Positions 10,354 through 20,356 of a stretch of DNA of 64,000 nucleotides are shown piece after piece. The notes under the pieces are model-generated. The model had not been told where the DNA came from, did not search any database, and saw only the letters and a list, made by a program, of their open reading frames with translations. The DNA comes from Rebecca billardiae RCC1528 (taxonomy: Eukaryota; Haptophyta): assembly GCA_965240325.2 (NCBI GenBank), contig OZ251231.1, forward strand, positions 186,001 to 250,000, written 5' to 3'. Every line of letters begins with the position of its first letter. Position 1 is the stretch's first letter. Position numbers and translations under genes: made by a program.

Positions 10354-10626
10354 GTCAACTCAGTCACTGAGTGAGTGAGATCAGTACGGCGGATCAGTCA
10401 TCGTCGCGTCAGATGTCTGTGATGACGTACTGAGTCTGATGACGTGGCGCGATGTAAGACACTCGGGCATCGTCACTCAGGCAGAGTGACGGACGCGAAT
10501 ACCGTAGTATCACTGATGTGCGCTGCTGCTAGCTAGTCATGCTGCAGACATGCTGCTCACTCAGCATGGACTGATGGAGCAGTCATAATATTACGCCCGG
10601 CGGTCCACCGCACGCTGCGCGCGGCC

Positions 10627-10656
10627 AGAATTTACTATATATATATAATAAATTCT
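10627..10656. repeat. AT-rich perfect palindrome-like hairpin
   Basis: AGAATTTA and TAAATTCT flank an alternating TA core, giving a 30-nt sequence able to form a cruciform or hairpin in an otherwise GC-rich spacer. Confidence 0.5.
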
Positions 10657-11065
10657 AATCTGCGGTGAGTGCGGGCCGCCAGATGATTGTGAGGCAACTC
10701 TGTCGTCGGTGATATCGGCCCAAGCACGGCAACGCCGGACGGCGACGGCACGAGGGCAGGACGACCCCGTGCTGCTGCCGCGCGCGCTGCGGGCCCACGA
10801 CCAGGTGCCGTCCTCCGGGCTAGCGCCTTGAGTGTAAGTTGGAGCGCTGCACACAGCCGTCGCCGGCACGCCAGTGTCGCGTCCGTGAGAGCCAGGCTCA
10901 TCTGTCCTCATGGCTTCGTCGTGGTGATCATCTGATCACGGGATGGCACCGTCACCGGCCATGGCACAGGGACGCGCCCATGCGTGATCAGCGTGCAGCA
11001 TCACGTAGTGGGCGTAGCCCTTGAGGCGAAAGACTTATTGCGACTCCCAGGTGTGCGTCCAGTCA

Positions 11066-11443
11066 TCAGCCTGCAGCAGGGCGCGCACGTGGCGTACGCG
11101 CGTGCATGTGAGCTTGGAGCAGAAAGTACGCGGGAAGTTGGGGCGCACGGGCGCCATGAATGCCATCGCACCTATCTGTTGTGACAGGCGCGATCCCCAG
11201 CTGCTCCTGCACCCGCGCAAACTCGATGGCAAACTTGGCGGGCCCCATCCCGTCGGCGAGCTTGCGCTCGAGGTCCTCCATCATTTCGGAGGGGTCCATG
11301 ATCGCCGGCGCTCCCAACGACGGGTTACCACCGCTCTTTTTCTGCGTCGGAGATGCGCCCGCCTCGGCCGCGGGAGCGGCCTCGCGCTCCTCCTCCACCG
11401 TGATGGCGGACTGTGTCGATGTGTGGCGCCCCGCAGCGGCCAT
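11066..11443 (-). CDS. Small hypothetical protein (tentative)
   Basis: A frame beginning MAAAGRHTSTQSA and containing an acidic stretch followed by MEDLERKLADGMGPAKFAIE and FARVQEQLGIAP, which reads as a genuine amphipathic segment. Downstream the reading is less convincing. Another minus frame (11035-11232, IGAMAFMAPVRPNFPRTFCS) looks more protein-like, so a short intron near 11190-11230 is possible. No family recognised. The spacers on either side (10354-11034 and 11444-11689) show nothing else. Confidence 0.3.
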   Translation of the reverse strand: MAAAGRHTSTQSAITVEEEREAAPAAEAGASPTQKKSGGNPSLGAPAIMDPSEMMEDLERKLADGMGPAKFAIEFARVQEQLGIAPVTTDRCDGIHGARAPQLPAYFLLQAHMHARTPRARPAAG

Positions 11444-11689
11444 GCTGTCAGTAACCGTTATGCGTATTGTTAGTACGCTGTACCGGACGCGCGCGGGTAA
11501 CTTCATCAAACTTGACGCAGTAGTTATTTTTGCCGAGCAGGTCCGAGCCACAACGACGACGGATCAGACCGCGCGGTTTTGAGCTGCACGTGCATTTCGC
11601 TGCGCGCTACTTTTTAGATCCGCGCAGGGACCGATGGCGACGGGACTATGATTCTGAGACAGCACCGCCCGCCGGAGAAGTCGGCACAG

Positions 11690-14152
11690 CTACTGCCGCC
11701 GCCGCCGCTCGCAGACGTATGCACGCAAGGTGAAGGCCGTCGCCTCAGCCGCAGTGCACGGCACGGCCGACCAGCCGCCCACGGTCCCGCCGGTGATCGC
11801 GCACTCGCCACCAGCCCGCGCGGGCTCGTCCGCCGCCCAGTTGGCGTAGCCGGCCGCCGCCCCTGCGCCATGGCCGACCGGCGCGCCCGCGGCCCACGCC
11901 CAGCCTCCGGCGCCGGCAGCCTCGGCGACGCGCGGCCGGCGCGAGTAGCCAATCCACGAGCCCATCGCCGCGGAGCGCTGCGCGCAGTACACGAAGCGGT
12001 CCTCGGTCGCGCTGCCGACGGCGACGAGCGCGCCGCCCTCCGCCCGGCACGCCTCGAGGGCCCCGCCCCACGAGCTCTGGCCAGGCCGCGCCGAGCCGCC
12101 CAGCCCCGAGAAGAGGTACTCCGACGTGCCGTTGGCGAAGGCCGGGCCGAGCCACTCGCCCGCGCGCACGCCGCCGCGTGGCAGCTGCTCGTCCAGCAGC
12201 GCCGCGCACGCGGCGCAGTCCGCCTCGGCGGGCGCGGACGCCCACGCGACCACCGTGGACACGGCGATCGCGTACGCCACCGCGAGCAGGGCCGCCCACG
12301 GCGCGAGTATGGGCGCGCGCTTGCCCGCGCGCGCCGAGGCGCGCCGGGCAGCGCCAGAGCCATCCGCGTGCGTCTGCAGCGCGAAGACGCGTGAGTGCGG
12401 CGAGCGCGGCAAACCCCATGCGCCCAGCCAGCCAGCGGCTCGGCGGCGCGCGGGCCGAGGCGGCGCGCTGCCGGCCGGTTGCTCGGTCGAGGGCTGGGCG
12501 GCTCGGCCGCCGGGCGCGCCGGCATCCGCGCGCTCGGCCGCCGCCGCGACCGAGGCAGAGCAGAGGCGCTGCGTGGAGGCGGCGGAGGACTCGCGCGACA
12601 GCGCTGTCGGCTGCGCGCCGCCGCCGCTGCCGCCGCCGGAGAGTGACGAGACTGAGATTGCAATCTGCGGGCACGCGCCGAGGGCATGCAGGTCGTCGAA
12701 GCCCTCCGAGGCGCCTCGCGCCCGCGGCGCGCGGTGCGCGCGCACCGAGAGCAGCAGCGCGCGCATCTCCCCGTTGAACGCCTCGAGCCCGCCGTCGCAC
12801 GCAGACTCGATGCATGCGAGCAACAGCGCTGAGTCGTACGCGTACTTGCAGCTGCAGCAGCGCACGTCGTACGAGGCGCTGTCGCGCTCGCGCTCGAAGC
12901 CGGGCAGCTCGTACAGCGTGATCGTGTCCGCGGCCGCGCCCATGCGCGTGCGGCAGAACACCTCGACCGTCGCCCACAGCCGGCGCAGGAAGGTCGGGCC
13001 CGCGAGGATCACAAACTCGTTGCACCCGGCGATGTAGCACGGCAGGTTGCCCACGTCCACCGCCGCGCGCGCCGACTCGACGCAGCACGTGTCGATCCAC
13101 ACGACGGGCTCGCGGCCGTGCGCGCGCACGAAGCGGCGCCGCCACGCCTGCAGCGCCGCCCAGCGCTCGGCCGGCGGGTCGTGGTGCGAGTGCGAGATGA
13201 ACGCGTCCACGCTCGCAAAGCCGGCGGGCGCGGACAGCGGGTACCACCTCGAGCGGTCGACTGCATACGCAAACGAGTCTGGCGTGAGCTTGTCCGCGCG
13301 CACGCCGCGCATGCGCGAGGCCGCGCTGTGCAGGACCGCGTCGATGCTCGCGCTGTGCAGGATCGCCGCGATGCCCGCCGCCGACGACATCAGCTCGCCG
13401 CGCGCGGCGAGCCAGCTGTGCACGCGCGCGCGCACGTCAGTGGCGAGGCCGATCACCCCGAGCGTGAGCGTGAGCGCGACCACGCACAGGTTGCCCGCAA
13501 AGTGCACCGTGCGGAAGACCGGCGGGGAGCCGCGCGCGAGGAAGAGCACCGAGTACGCGAGGCAGCCGCCGAGGCCGACGTACACAGCGGCGAGCGTGCG
13601 GTGCAGCCGGCGCAGCAGCATGCTCGGCCAGAGCCGGCCCCGGAGCGACTGAGCGACGCCGTGGGCCGCGCACACGCCCGCGCAGCCCCAGGCGAGTGTC
13701 AGCGCCTGCCACGGCACGAAGTCCGCGTAGATCGGCTCGGCCGCGCCGCACGTGGGCAGCCGGAAGCAGCGCAGCGCGGGCCGCAGCGCCATCGGCGAGA
13801 TCCAGCCGGCGAGCGCAAAGCTGAGCGCGGCCACGGCCGCGCCGGTGGCCTTGATGGCGCGGCTGTCCGACGGGAGGAGCGCGAGAAGGACGAGTGGGCT
13901 ACCGACGACCATCATCAGCAGGCCCGCAAGCCACGCCATCCGAGCCGCGCCCATGCGCCCCGAGGCCGACACGATGACCATCGCGCCGCCAGCGAGCACC
14001 AGGCACGCGCCGAGCACGAGCGGCGGCGCGGAGAGCCGGAGCCGGCGCTGGCGCGCAGTGCGCCGCGCCGCGATGAGCTGGTCGCCCATGCGCTGCGCCA
14101 CGAGGACGCGCTCCATGAGCATGTCGTCGCTCGGCTCGTCGGGCGCCGCCAT
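11690..14152 (-). CDS. Multi-pass membrane protein with TIR-like domain and C-type lectin domain, copy 1
   Basis: 820 residues, single exon. A basic N-terminus is followed by six predicted membrane helices (~40-260, e.g. LVLGACLVLAGGAMVIV and WLAGLLMMVVGSPLVLLALL). A TIR-like domain follows (~313-430): VDAFISHSHHD, VVWIDTCC, NEFVILAGPTFLRRLW, and Glu397 in LWATVEV at the place of the TIR NADase glutamate. Then come a low-complexity linker, a seventh helix (~620-640, AVAYAIAVSTVVAWA) and a C-type lectin-like domain (~645-815) with SWIGYSRRP, YANWAADEP, GGWSAVPC and a closing YVCE. Six helices before the TIR place it in the cytosol; the seventh places the lectin domain outside. This fits a surface sensor with an intracellular TIR effector or adaptor, but function is inference. 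A paralogue is at 16838-19345. Confidence 0.8.
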   Translation of the reverse strand: MAAPDEPSDDMLMERVLVAQRMGDQLIAARRTARQRRLRLSAPPLVLGACLVLAGGAMVIVSASGRMGAARMAWLAGLLMMVVGSPLVLLALLPSDSRAIKATGAAVAALSFALAGWISPMALRPALRCFRLPTCGAAEPIYADFVPWQALTLAWGCAGVCAAHGVAQSLRGRLWPSMLLRRLHRTLAAVYVGLGGCLAYSVLFLARGSPPVFRTVHFAGNLCVVALTLTLGVIGLATDVRARVHSWLAARGELMSSAAGIAAILHSASIDAVLHSAASRMRGVRADKLTPDSFAYAVDRSRWYPLSAPAGFASVDAFISHSHHDPPAERWAALQAWRRRFVRAHGREPVVWIDTCCVESARAAVDVGNLPCYIAGCNEFVILAGPTFLRRLWATVEVFCRTRMGAAADTITLYELPGFERERDSASYDVRCCSCKYAYDSALLLACIESACDGGLEAFNGEMRALLLSVRAHRAPRARGASEGFDDLHALGACPQIAISVSSLSGGGSGGGAQPTALSRESSAASTQRLCSASVAAAAERADAGAPGGRAAQPSTEQPAGSAPPRPARRRAAGWLGAWGLPRSPHSRVFALQTHADGSGAARRASARAGKRAPILAPWAALLAVAYAIAVSTVVAWASAPAEADCAACAALLDEQLPRGGVRAGEWLGPAFANGTSEYLFSGLGGSARPGQSSWGGALEACRAEGGALVAVGSATEDRFVYCAQRSAAMGSWIGYSRRPRVAEAAGAGGWAWAAGAPVGHGAGAAAGYANWAADEPARAGGECAITGGTVGGWSAVPCTAAEATAFTLRAYVCERRRRQ

Positions 14153-14315
14153 TGGAGTCCGGGCCGCGCGCGCCGCGTGGTCGTGGCTGTCGAGTGTGCC
14201 TTGGCGGTCGCCTCACTCGCCTCGCCCGCGCGGCGGGCCTTTGCTCGGCCTTTTCAAGATTCAGATTCCCGTGCCGAGCGAACCTCGCGGCGCGGCGCCC
14301 CTGGCCACCGCCGGG
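14153..14315. promoter_or_regulatory. Shared divergent 5' region
   Basis: 163 bp between the start of the TIR/lectin protein copy 1 (-) and the nearest start of the SGNH hydrolase (+). No clear core-promoter motif is seen. Confidence 0.35.
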
Positions 14316-16040
14316 ATGGCGGCCTCGCGGCCTGCTGCCAGCAGGCGAGGCCTCCCATGCTCATCGCGGCGGCCCATGCTCATCGCGGCGGCGCTCGCCG
14401 CCGCCATCGCGCGAGAGGTGCCGCGGCCTCAGCCGACGCACGCCGACGACGCGATGCTCGGCCGGGCGACGCTGTACGCCAACCCCTCCGACCCGGGCTG
14501 GGCGCAGCTGTGGCAGCGGCTGGACGCCGGTCTGCCGATCAGCGCGCTCGCGTTCGGCTCGTCCGTGACCGCGACGCAGGGCGGCTGCTCGCACTCGGTC
14601 GTGCCCTGGTGCGACGCGTGCTGCGGCGCGCGCAACTACGGCCACCCCGCCACGCGCGGCTGGGGCTGGCTCCGCCAGGCGTTCGACTGGCTGAACGACA
14701 CGTGGCCGCACCGCGACAACCGCCTCTTCAACGCGGGCAAGGCGTCCACGCCGCTCGGCGGCTTCTCGGAGTGCCTGCGCGCGTGGCTGCCGGCGCCCGT
14801 GGACCTGTGGATCCTCGAGCTCGGCGTCATCCCGAACCGCGCCCAAGACGCCGAGCGCCTCGTGCGCGTCCTCCGCTCGCTGCCCGGGAGCGGCGGCACC
14901 GGGCCGCCCGCGGTCCTGCTCGTGGCGCTGTACGACTGGTGCTCGGACAGGGCGCGAATGCACGTGCGGCCGTGCCCGACGGCGGCGCAGCAGCACGCGG
15001 ACGCGCTGCCCGGCGTCGCCGGTGGCTTCCGCGTCCCGCTCGAGCTCGTGCACGCCAAGCGCTCCGGCGACGACACCGCCGCCACGCTCGCGCGCTACTA
15101 CGGGCTGAGAGCCATCTCGATGCACGACGCGTGGTGGCCGGCGCTGTGGCGCGCCGGCGTGCGGGGCGACGACGCGGTGCGCGGGCCGCGGCTGGGCGAG
15201 CTGACGACCGACGGCGTGCACCCCACGCGCGTCGGCATCGCGATGCTCGCCGACTTACTCCGCGACTCGCTGTGGCAGTCGTACAGCAGCTGGCGCTGGT
15301 GCACGCGGCTGGGCGCGCACGGCGGGCGGGCGGCGCGCTCCGCCGCGCTCCCGCCGCCGATCACGCCCAATCTGAGCGCGCACACGTCGCTCGCGTGCTA
15401 CGGCTTCGACGTGAACCAGCTCGCGCGCGCGCGCAGCGCAAAGGGCGGCGACGTGTACGCCGTGGGCCGGGGCGGCGAGGGCAACCTGCTGGCCCAGCTG
15501 CTGCCCGGCAGGGCCGGCGCGGCGGGCACGGGCGCGGAGCGTGACGGGTGGCGCATTGTCGAGCGCGAGCGCGCGTCTCGCACGCAGCTCAAGCCCGGCC
15601 TGGTGGCGGAGCAGGTGGGCGCCGTCGCGCGGCTGCAGCTGCTGCCCGTCTCACAGCACGCCCTCACCGCGCGCCGCGCCCAGCGGCCCGGCCCGAGCGC
15701 GGCCGCGCTCGGGGGCGCCGATCCGTCCGGCGCCGGCCTCAGCCACCCGTACGTCACGCTCAGCTACCTGCAGTCGTACGAGCACATGGGCGTCGCGCGC
15801 GCCGCGTGCGAAGGCGCGTGCTCGTGCGCGTCGGTCGAGCTCGACGGCCACTCCGCCGCGCACCGCATCTCGTACACGGTCTCGACCACGCTGAGCAATG
15901 TGTCGCTCGACCGCGCTCGGCTGCGCGCGGGCTGGCCGTGCGTGCTGCGCCTCGAGGTGCTCGCGCGCTCCAGCTCCGGAGGAGGCGGCCACCGCTTCAA
16001 GCTGATGCAGGTGGTCGTCGGCGACAGAGAGCACGCCTGA
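14316..16040 (+). CDS. SGNH/GDSL-type hydrolase, secreted
   Basis: 574 residues from ATG 14316; an alternative ATG at 14376 begins a better signal peptide (MLIAAALAAAIA). The N-terminal catalytic domain has block I with the nucleophile (ALAFGSSVTA), a block III-like ELGVIPN, and block V DGVHPTRVG carrying the Asp/His pair. The C-terminal half holds CYGFD and the segment YLQSYEHMGVARAAC followed by CSC, a beta-rich module I have seen attached to such hydrolases in algae. SGNH enzymes are esterases or polysaccharide deacetylases; the substrate is unknown. It lies between two TIR/lectin membrane protein genes and shares a divergent 5' region with copy 1. Ends at TGA 16038-16040. Confidence 0.78.
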   Translation: MAASRPAASRRGLPCSSRRPMLIAAALAAAIAREVPRPQPTHADDAMLGRATLYANPSDPGWAQLWQRLDAGLPISALAFGSSVTATQGGCSHSVVPWCDACCGARNYGHPATRGWGWLRQAFDWLNDTWPHRDNRLFNAGKASTPLGGFSECLRAWLPAPVDLWILELGVIPNRAQDAERLVRVLRSLPGSGGTGPPAVLLVALYDWCSDRARMHVRPCPTAAQQHADALPGVAGGFRVPLELVHAKRSGDDTAATLARYYGLRAISMHDAWWPALWRAGVRGDDAVRGPRLGELTTDGVHPTRVGIAMLADLLRDSLWQSYSSWRWCTRLGAHGGRAARSAALPPPITPNLSAHTSLACYGFDVNQLARARSAKGGDVYAVGRGGEGNLLAQLLPGRAGAAGTGAERDGWRIVERERASRTQLKPGLVAEQVGAVARLQLLPVSQHALTARRAQRPGPSAAALGGADPSGAGLSHPYVTLSYLQSYEHMGVARAACEGACSCASVELDGHSAAHRISYTVSTTLSNVSLDRARLRAGWPCVLRLEVLARSSSGGGGHRFKLMQVVVGDREHA

Positions 16041-16837
16041 CCCGCGATTGAATCGGCGGACGACGAGGAGCAAAAAGGATGGCGGTCAGAATCGGCGCGA
16101 GATTCCCATCTCTACCTCTGCTACATGATTACGAAAGTTGTTTTCGGTTCGATATTCGTATGTGCGCTGACCCATTATATATATATATATATATATAATT
16201 TAACGACACAGGTAGGACGACGCGGGTCTCCTGATTCGTCGGCGGCAGTGCCCGTGAAATCGGGAAGATTCATTTCATCATCACGATGCGGCCGTGATAT
16301 TGATGTTCGAATGCCCCCGCTATCCTGAGTGATGATACGACCATCGCACAGTCATGACGATGACATTCTAGATCGCTTTTTGCCGATTCACCGAATCGGA
16401 TCCTTGCTGCAAGACAGTATGCCGTTGATGAGCACCAGTGATTATGCGCTCAATTCTCACGATTCCTTGCCAATATATTCTGATTCGCCGACCATGAAAG
16501 CGCTCGCGTCAGATGCGTCAGGAGGTCTTGAGAGGGAATCTGTCGCACCGATCATATGTGGGTGTCGGCGGCGCTCAACTTCTGGGAGTAAACATCATTA
16601 GGGAGTTGGCGCGAGCTTATTTCATCAGGCGCATATGATTGTAGTCGCCGTTATTGCCCGGGCGGCCCGGTCAGTTCAAGCCTTCAAGGGGTAAAATCCC
16701 ATACCCATCAAATAGTCATGTAATGGGGCGCGCGGGTAAAATTCCGCCGCGCGCTTCACGCGGAGGGTGGATGCGAGCCTCCCCTGCACACGAAGAATCA
16801 TCATCACATCATCAACCACTACAGGGGGTGGCGGCAC
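16041..16837. other. Intergenic with (TA)n microsatellite
   Basis: Contains a (TA)n tract around 16176-16199 followed by a segment (GACACAGG ... CTCCTGATTCGTC, 16204-16240) resembling one at 49110-49143, perhaps the end of a shared repeat. No coding frame of note; lower GC than the flanking genes. Confidence 0.4.
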
Positions 16838-19345
16838 ATGGACGAGGAAAGAGGAGACGACGTGGATGCGGCCTGGGGTCCGCTCGGAGAGCTGCTCGGA
16901 TCAGCGCGCCGCACCGCACGCAAACGCCGGCTCGTGCTCTCCGGGCCGCCCCTCGCTCTCGGCCTACTTCTCGTGGCCGCGGGCGGCGTGACGCTCTATT
17001 CGTCGGCGAACGCGATCGCGAGCGCAACGTGGCAAGCGGGGGTGATGATGCTTGTGGCCGGGTTCCCGCTGGTGCTGCTCGGGCTACTCCCGTCGGACAC
17101 CCGGCTCATCCAGGCGGCCGGTGCCGTCATCGCCGCCTCAGCCCTGGCGCTCACAGTTTGGGCCGTGCGCTTTGCGGACGCATTCGCGAGCGTGGGCTTT
17201 CGCGCGCCCGCCTGCAGCGCGACGGACGTGATCTACTCCGACTTCGTGCTGTGGCAGGCGCTCGCGGTCGCGTATGCGCTCACTGCCGTGTACATAGCGC
17301 AAGGCGTCGTGCAGGCGCTGCGGGGCCGGCTCTGGTCGAGCGCGCTGCTGCAGCGGCTGCACCGCGCGATCGCGCTCAACTACCTTTTCTTCGGCCTCCT
17401 GCTCGTGTGGGTGACCGTGCACCTCACGGTGCGCTCGCCGCCCGTGTTCCATACGGTGCACTGGGTGGGGAACGTCCTCACGTGCGCGCTCGTCACCGCG
17501 ATCGGCGCGCTTCAGCTCCTGACCGACGTGCGCGCGCGCGTGCACAGCTGGCTCGCCGCGCGCGGCGAGCTGATGTCGTCGTCGGCGAGCATCGCGGCGA
17601 TCCTGCACGGCGCGAGCATCGAGGCGGTCCTGCGTAGCGCGGCGTCGCGCATGCGCGGCGTGCGCGCGGACAAGCTCGACCCCTCCGTCTTCGCCCCCGA
17701 GCGCGCGCACAACCTCCGCGCCCTCTCCGCGCCCGCCGGCTTCGCGAGCGTGGACGCGTTCATATCGCACTCCCACCTGGATGAACCCGCGCCCAAGTGG
17801 GCGGCGCTGCAGGCGTGGCGGCGCCGCTTCGTGCGCGCGCACGGCCGCGAGCCCGTCGTGTGGATCGACACGTGCTGCGTCGAGTCGGCGCGCGCGGCGG
17901 TGGACGTGGGCAACCTGCCGTGCTACATCGCCGGGTGCAACGAGTTTGTGATCCTCGCGGGCCCGACCTTCCTGCGCCGGCTGTGGGCGACGGTCGAGGT
18001 GTTCTGCCGCACGCGCATGGGCGCGGCCGCGGACACGATCACGCTGTACGAGCTGCCCGGCTTCGAGCGCGAGCGCGACAGCGCGTCATACGACGTGCGC
18101 GCGTGCACGTGCACGTACCGCGACGACTACTTCGCCCTGCTCGCGTGCATCGAGTCCGCGTGCGACGGCGGGCTCGAGGCGTTCAACCGGGAGATGCGCG
18201 CGCTGCTGCTCTCGGCGCGCGCGCACCGCGCGCCGCCGGTCGGAGGCGAGGGGCTGGAGGGCTTCGACGACCTGCACGAGCTCGGGGGCTGGCCGCAGGT
18301 TGTGCTCGACGTGGCCATTGCCGGCGGCGTCGCGCAGTCGGCCGCACGAGCGGCGGGCCGCGCGCCTCCGCCGCCGCACACGCCAGCGCCCCGCGCGGGC
18401 GCGATGGACGCGGCCGAGGGCGCCGGCGGCACCCGCTCCGCCCAGGTCTCGCCGGCGTCGCCGACGATAGGTGCGGGGGGCATCGAGTTGGCGCCATTGT
18501 CGCCCGCCCACTCGGACGACGATGGCTCGGGGCGCTCTTCGGGACGGCGCGTCCCGCACCACGTGCCGGGCCCCGCACACGACAGCGAGGCGGCCTTGCA
18601 GGAGCTGTCTGAGGGGCTGGCGCGCGCGTCGCGGGCTCTCAACGCCGCGCCGCACGCGCGCGGCCCGAGCACCGCCTACTCGCCGCGCGCTGCAGGCAGG
18701 CCGTGGCGCATCCACGCGCGCGTGTGCGGAGCAGCGTTGGCGCTCGCGGTGGCGTACGCGATCGCCGTGTCCACGGTGGTCGCGTGGGCGTCCGCGCCCG
18801 CCGAGGCGGACTGCGCCGCGTGCGCGGCGCTGCTGGACGAGCAGCTGCCACGCGGCGGCGTGCGCGCGGGCGAGTGGCTCGGCCCGGCCTTCGCCAACGG
18901 CACGTCGGAGTACCTCTTCTCGGGGCTGGGCGGCTCGGCGCGGCCCGGCCAGAGCTCGTGGGGCGGGGCCCTCGAGGCGTGCCGGGCGGAGGGCGGCGCG
19001 CTCGTCGCCGTCGGCAGCGCGACCGAGGACCGCTTCGTGTACTGCGCGCAGCGCCTCGCGGCGATGGGCTCGTGGATTGGCTACTCGCGCCGGCCGCGCG
19101 GCGCCGAGGCCGCCGGCGCCGGAGGCTGGGCGTGGGCCGCGGGCGCGCCGGTCGGCCATGGCGCAGGGGCGGCGGCCGGCTACGCCAACTGGGCGGCGGA
19201 CGAGCCCGCGCGGGCTGGTGGCGAGTGCGCGATCACTGGCGGGACCGTGGGCGGCTGGTCGGCCGTGCCGTGCGCGGCAGCTGAAGCCACGGCCACGACC
19301 CTGCACGCGTACGTCTGCGAGCGTCGCGCCAGAGGCCACGAATAA
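16838..19345 (+). CDS. Multi-pass membrane protein with TIR-like domain and C-type lectin domain, copy 2
   Basis: 835 residues, same architecture as copy 1 in the opposite orientation: basic N-terminus, six membrane helices (~35-250), TIR-like domain with FISHSHLDEP, VVWIDTCC and Glu387 in LWATVEV, a long Ser/Pro/Gly linker, a seventh helix (ALAVAYAIAVSTVVAWA) and a C-type lectin-like domain ending YVCERR. The TIR core and the last ~170 residues are nearly identical to copy 1 at protein and DNA level. The N-terminal helices and linker have clearly diverged, and the linker contains an insertion (about residues 520-620) with a different Ser/Pro-rich sequence. The EPN sugar-binding motif of classical lectins is EPA here. 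Likely a plasma-membrane receptor-like protein; ligand and output unknown. Confidence 0.8.
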   Translation: MDEERGDDVDAAWGPLGELLGSARRTARKRRLVLSGPPLALGLLLVAAGGVTLYSSANAIASATWQAGVMMLVAGFPLVLLGLLPSDTRLIQAAGAVIAASALALTVWAVRFADAFASVGFRAPACSATDVIYSDFVLWQALAVAYALTAVYIAQGVVQALRGRLWSSALLQRLHRAIALNYLFFGLLLVWVTVHLTVRSPPVFHTVHWVGNVLTCALVTAIGALQLLTDVRARVHSWLAARGELMSSSASIAAILHGASIEAVLRSAASRMRGVRADKLDPSVFAPERAHNLRALSAPAGFASVDAFISHSHLDEPAPKWAALQAWRRRFVRAHGREPVVWIDTCCVESARAAVDVGNLPCYIAGCNEFVILAGPTFLRRLWATVEVFCRTRMGAAADTITLYELPGFERERDSASYDVRACTCTYRDDYFALLACIESACDGGLEAFNREMRALLLSARAHRAPPVGGEGLEGFDDLHELGGWPQVVLDVAIAGGVAQSAARAAGRAPPPPHTPAPRAGAMDAAEGAGGTRSAQVSPASPTIGAGGIELAPLSPAHSDDDGSGRSSGRRVPHHVPGPAHDSEAALQELSEGLARASRALNAAPHARGPSTAYSPRAAGRPWRIHARVCGAALALAVAYAIAVSTVVAWASAPAEADCAACAALLDEQLPRGGVRAGEWLGPAFANGTSEYLFSGLGGSARPGQSSWGGALEACRAEGGALVAVGSATEDRFVYCAQRLAAMGSWIGYSRRPRGAEAAGAGGWAWAAGAPVGHGAGAAAGYANWAADEPARAGGECAITGGTVGGWSAVPCAAAEATATTLHAYVCERRARGHE

Positions 19346-19652
19346 CACGGACGACGGCGCTGGCTGCCCAACAGGCGGTGCCAGGCCCCGAGTGACGTCA
19401 CAGCTGACTGTGATGAGCAGTCGTCTCTCTCTCTCTCTCTCTCTCTATGGCGGGCCGTAGGTCCGCCGGCCTTGTAGTTGTAGTGCCCGGGCGGAAATGA
19501 AGATGATATGATATTAGATATATTGATATATATATATATGAAAAAGCAGGAAAATAAAAAGCAGAGGATCGCCTCGCAAAGATCGAATGAAATTAAGAAA
19601 ATCGCCTTGCTCCAAGGGAGATAGCCGTAAACGAGGGTCGGGCAAGCCACTG
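19346..19652. other. Intergenic with (CT)n and AT-rich tracts
   Basis: Contains a (CT)n run at ~19424-19447, a TA-rich tract at 19515-19540 and, at 19611-19650, a 40-bp segment that recurs inverted at 21389-21423 (TTTACGGCTATCTCCCTT). Confidence 0.5.
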
Positions 19653-20077
19653 TCAAGGGCGGTAAGGGCTGTCAACTCCCAGTGGCGGCGTGGCAGAGGT
19701 TGGTCGCCGCTTCGCTGCTGCGCGGCCTCGCTCCAGCGACTAACTCTCGTGGGCGCCCGCCCCGGGGGGCGAGTGGGGCGCGCACGGCGCGAGCTCCTGT
19801 GGCCGTGTACGCGCGCGCGGAGGCGGCGCGCGTGGCTGGGCAGATGCTAAGGAGTGTATGTCGCCCTCCCACGCCGCGCGCCTTGCTCGCCGCCGCTTTC
19901 GCCGCGCCTCAGGCCAGCGCGCACGCGTGCGCCGCCTCCAGAGCCAGCCTCGGGCAATCGGCAGCCGCCCGCGCATGTGTGGTGCGCGGTCTGGTCGGCG
20001 CGAGTCGGTCGGGGCCATCGGGCGAGGCTCGCATACTACAGACGCGCGCCATGCTGCCTCGCGCCGCCGCGCGTGGG
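19653..20077 (+). repeat. Inverted repeat, left arm (425 bp)
   Basis: Matches the reverse complement of 20357-20781 with only a few differences by eye (for example one base near 19842 and one near 20039, one indel near 19690). GC-rich, with long open frames that I treat as shadows. Confidence 0.85.
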
Positions 20078-20356
20078 TTGTCATGGGTCGACACGCAAGC
20101 ATCTTAGGTCTGACACGAACTGCAGCACGAATGCGAAAATGCTCATGTTTGGACGCTCATGGAGACGCTGGAGAGCACAATAGACGCGCGCAGGCGATGA
20201 AGAGCGGGGCAATGCACTCATAGGACGCCGTACACGCGCCCAATGCGGCCGCCTATCACGCGCATGTGCGCTCACTGTCACGTATTCGAGCTCATTTCTG
20301 CTTGTCGTGCATTCATCGATCAGCTTCCTTCAACAGCTTCACGGGATGGGACCGGG

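Noticed and set aside
13118-15544. Plus-strand 808-residue open frame
   Set aside because: Arg/Ala/His-rich antisense or off-frame shadow of the TIR/lectin gene and the SGNH gene; no domain.
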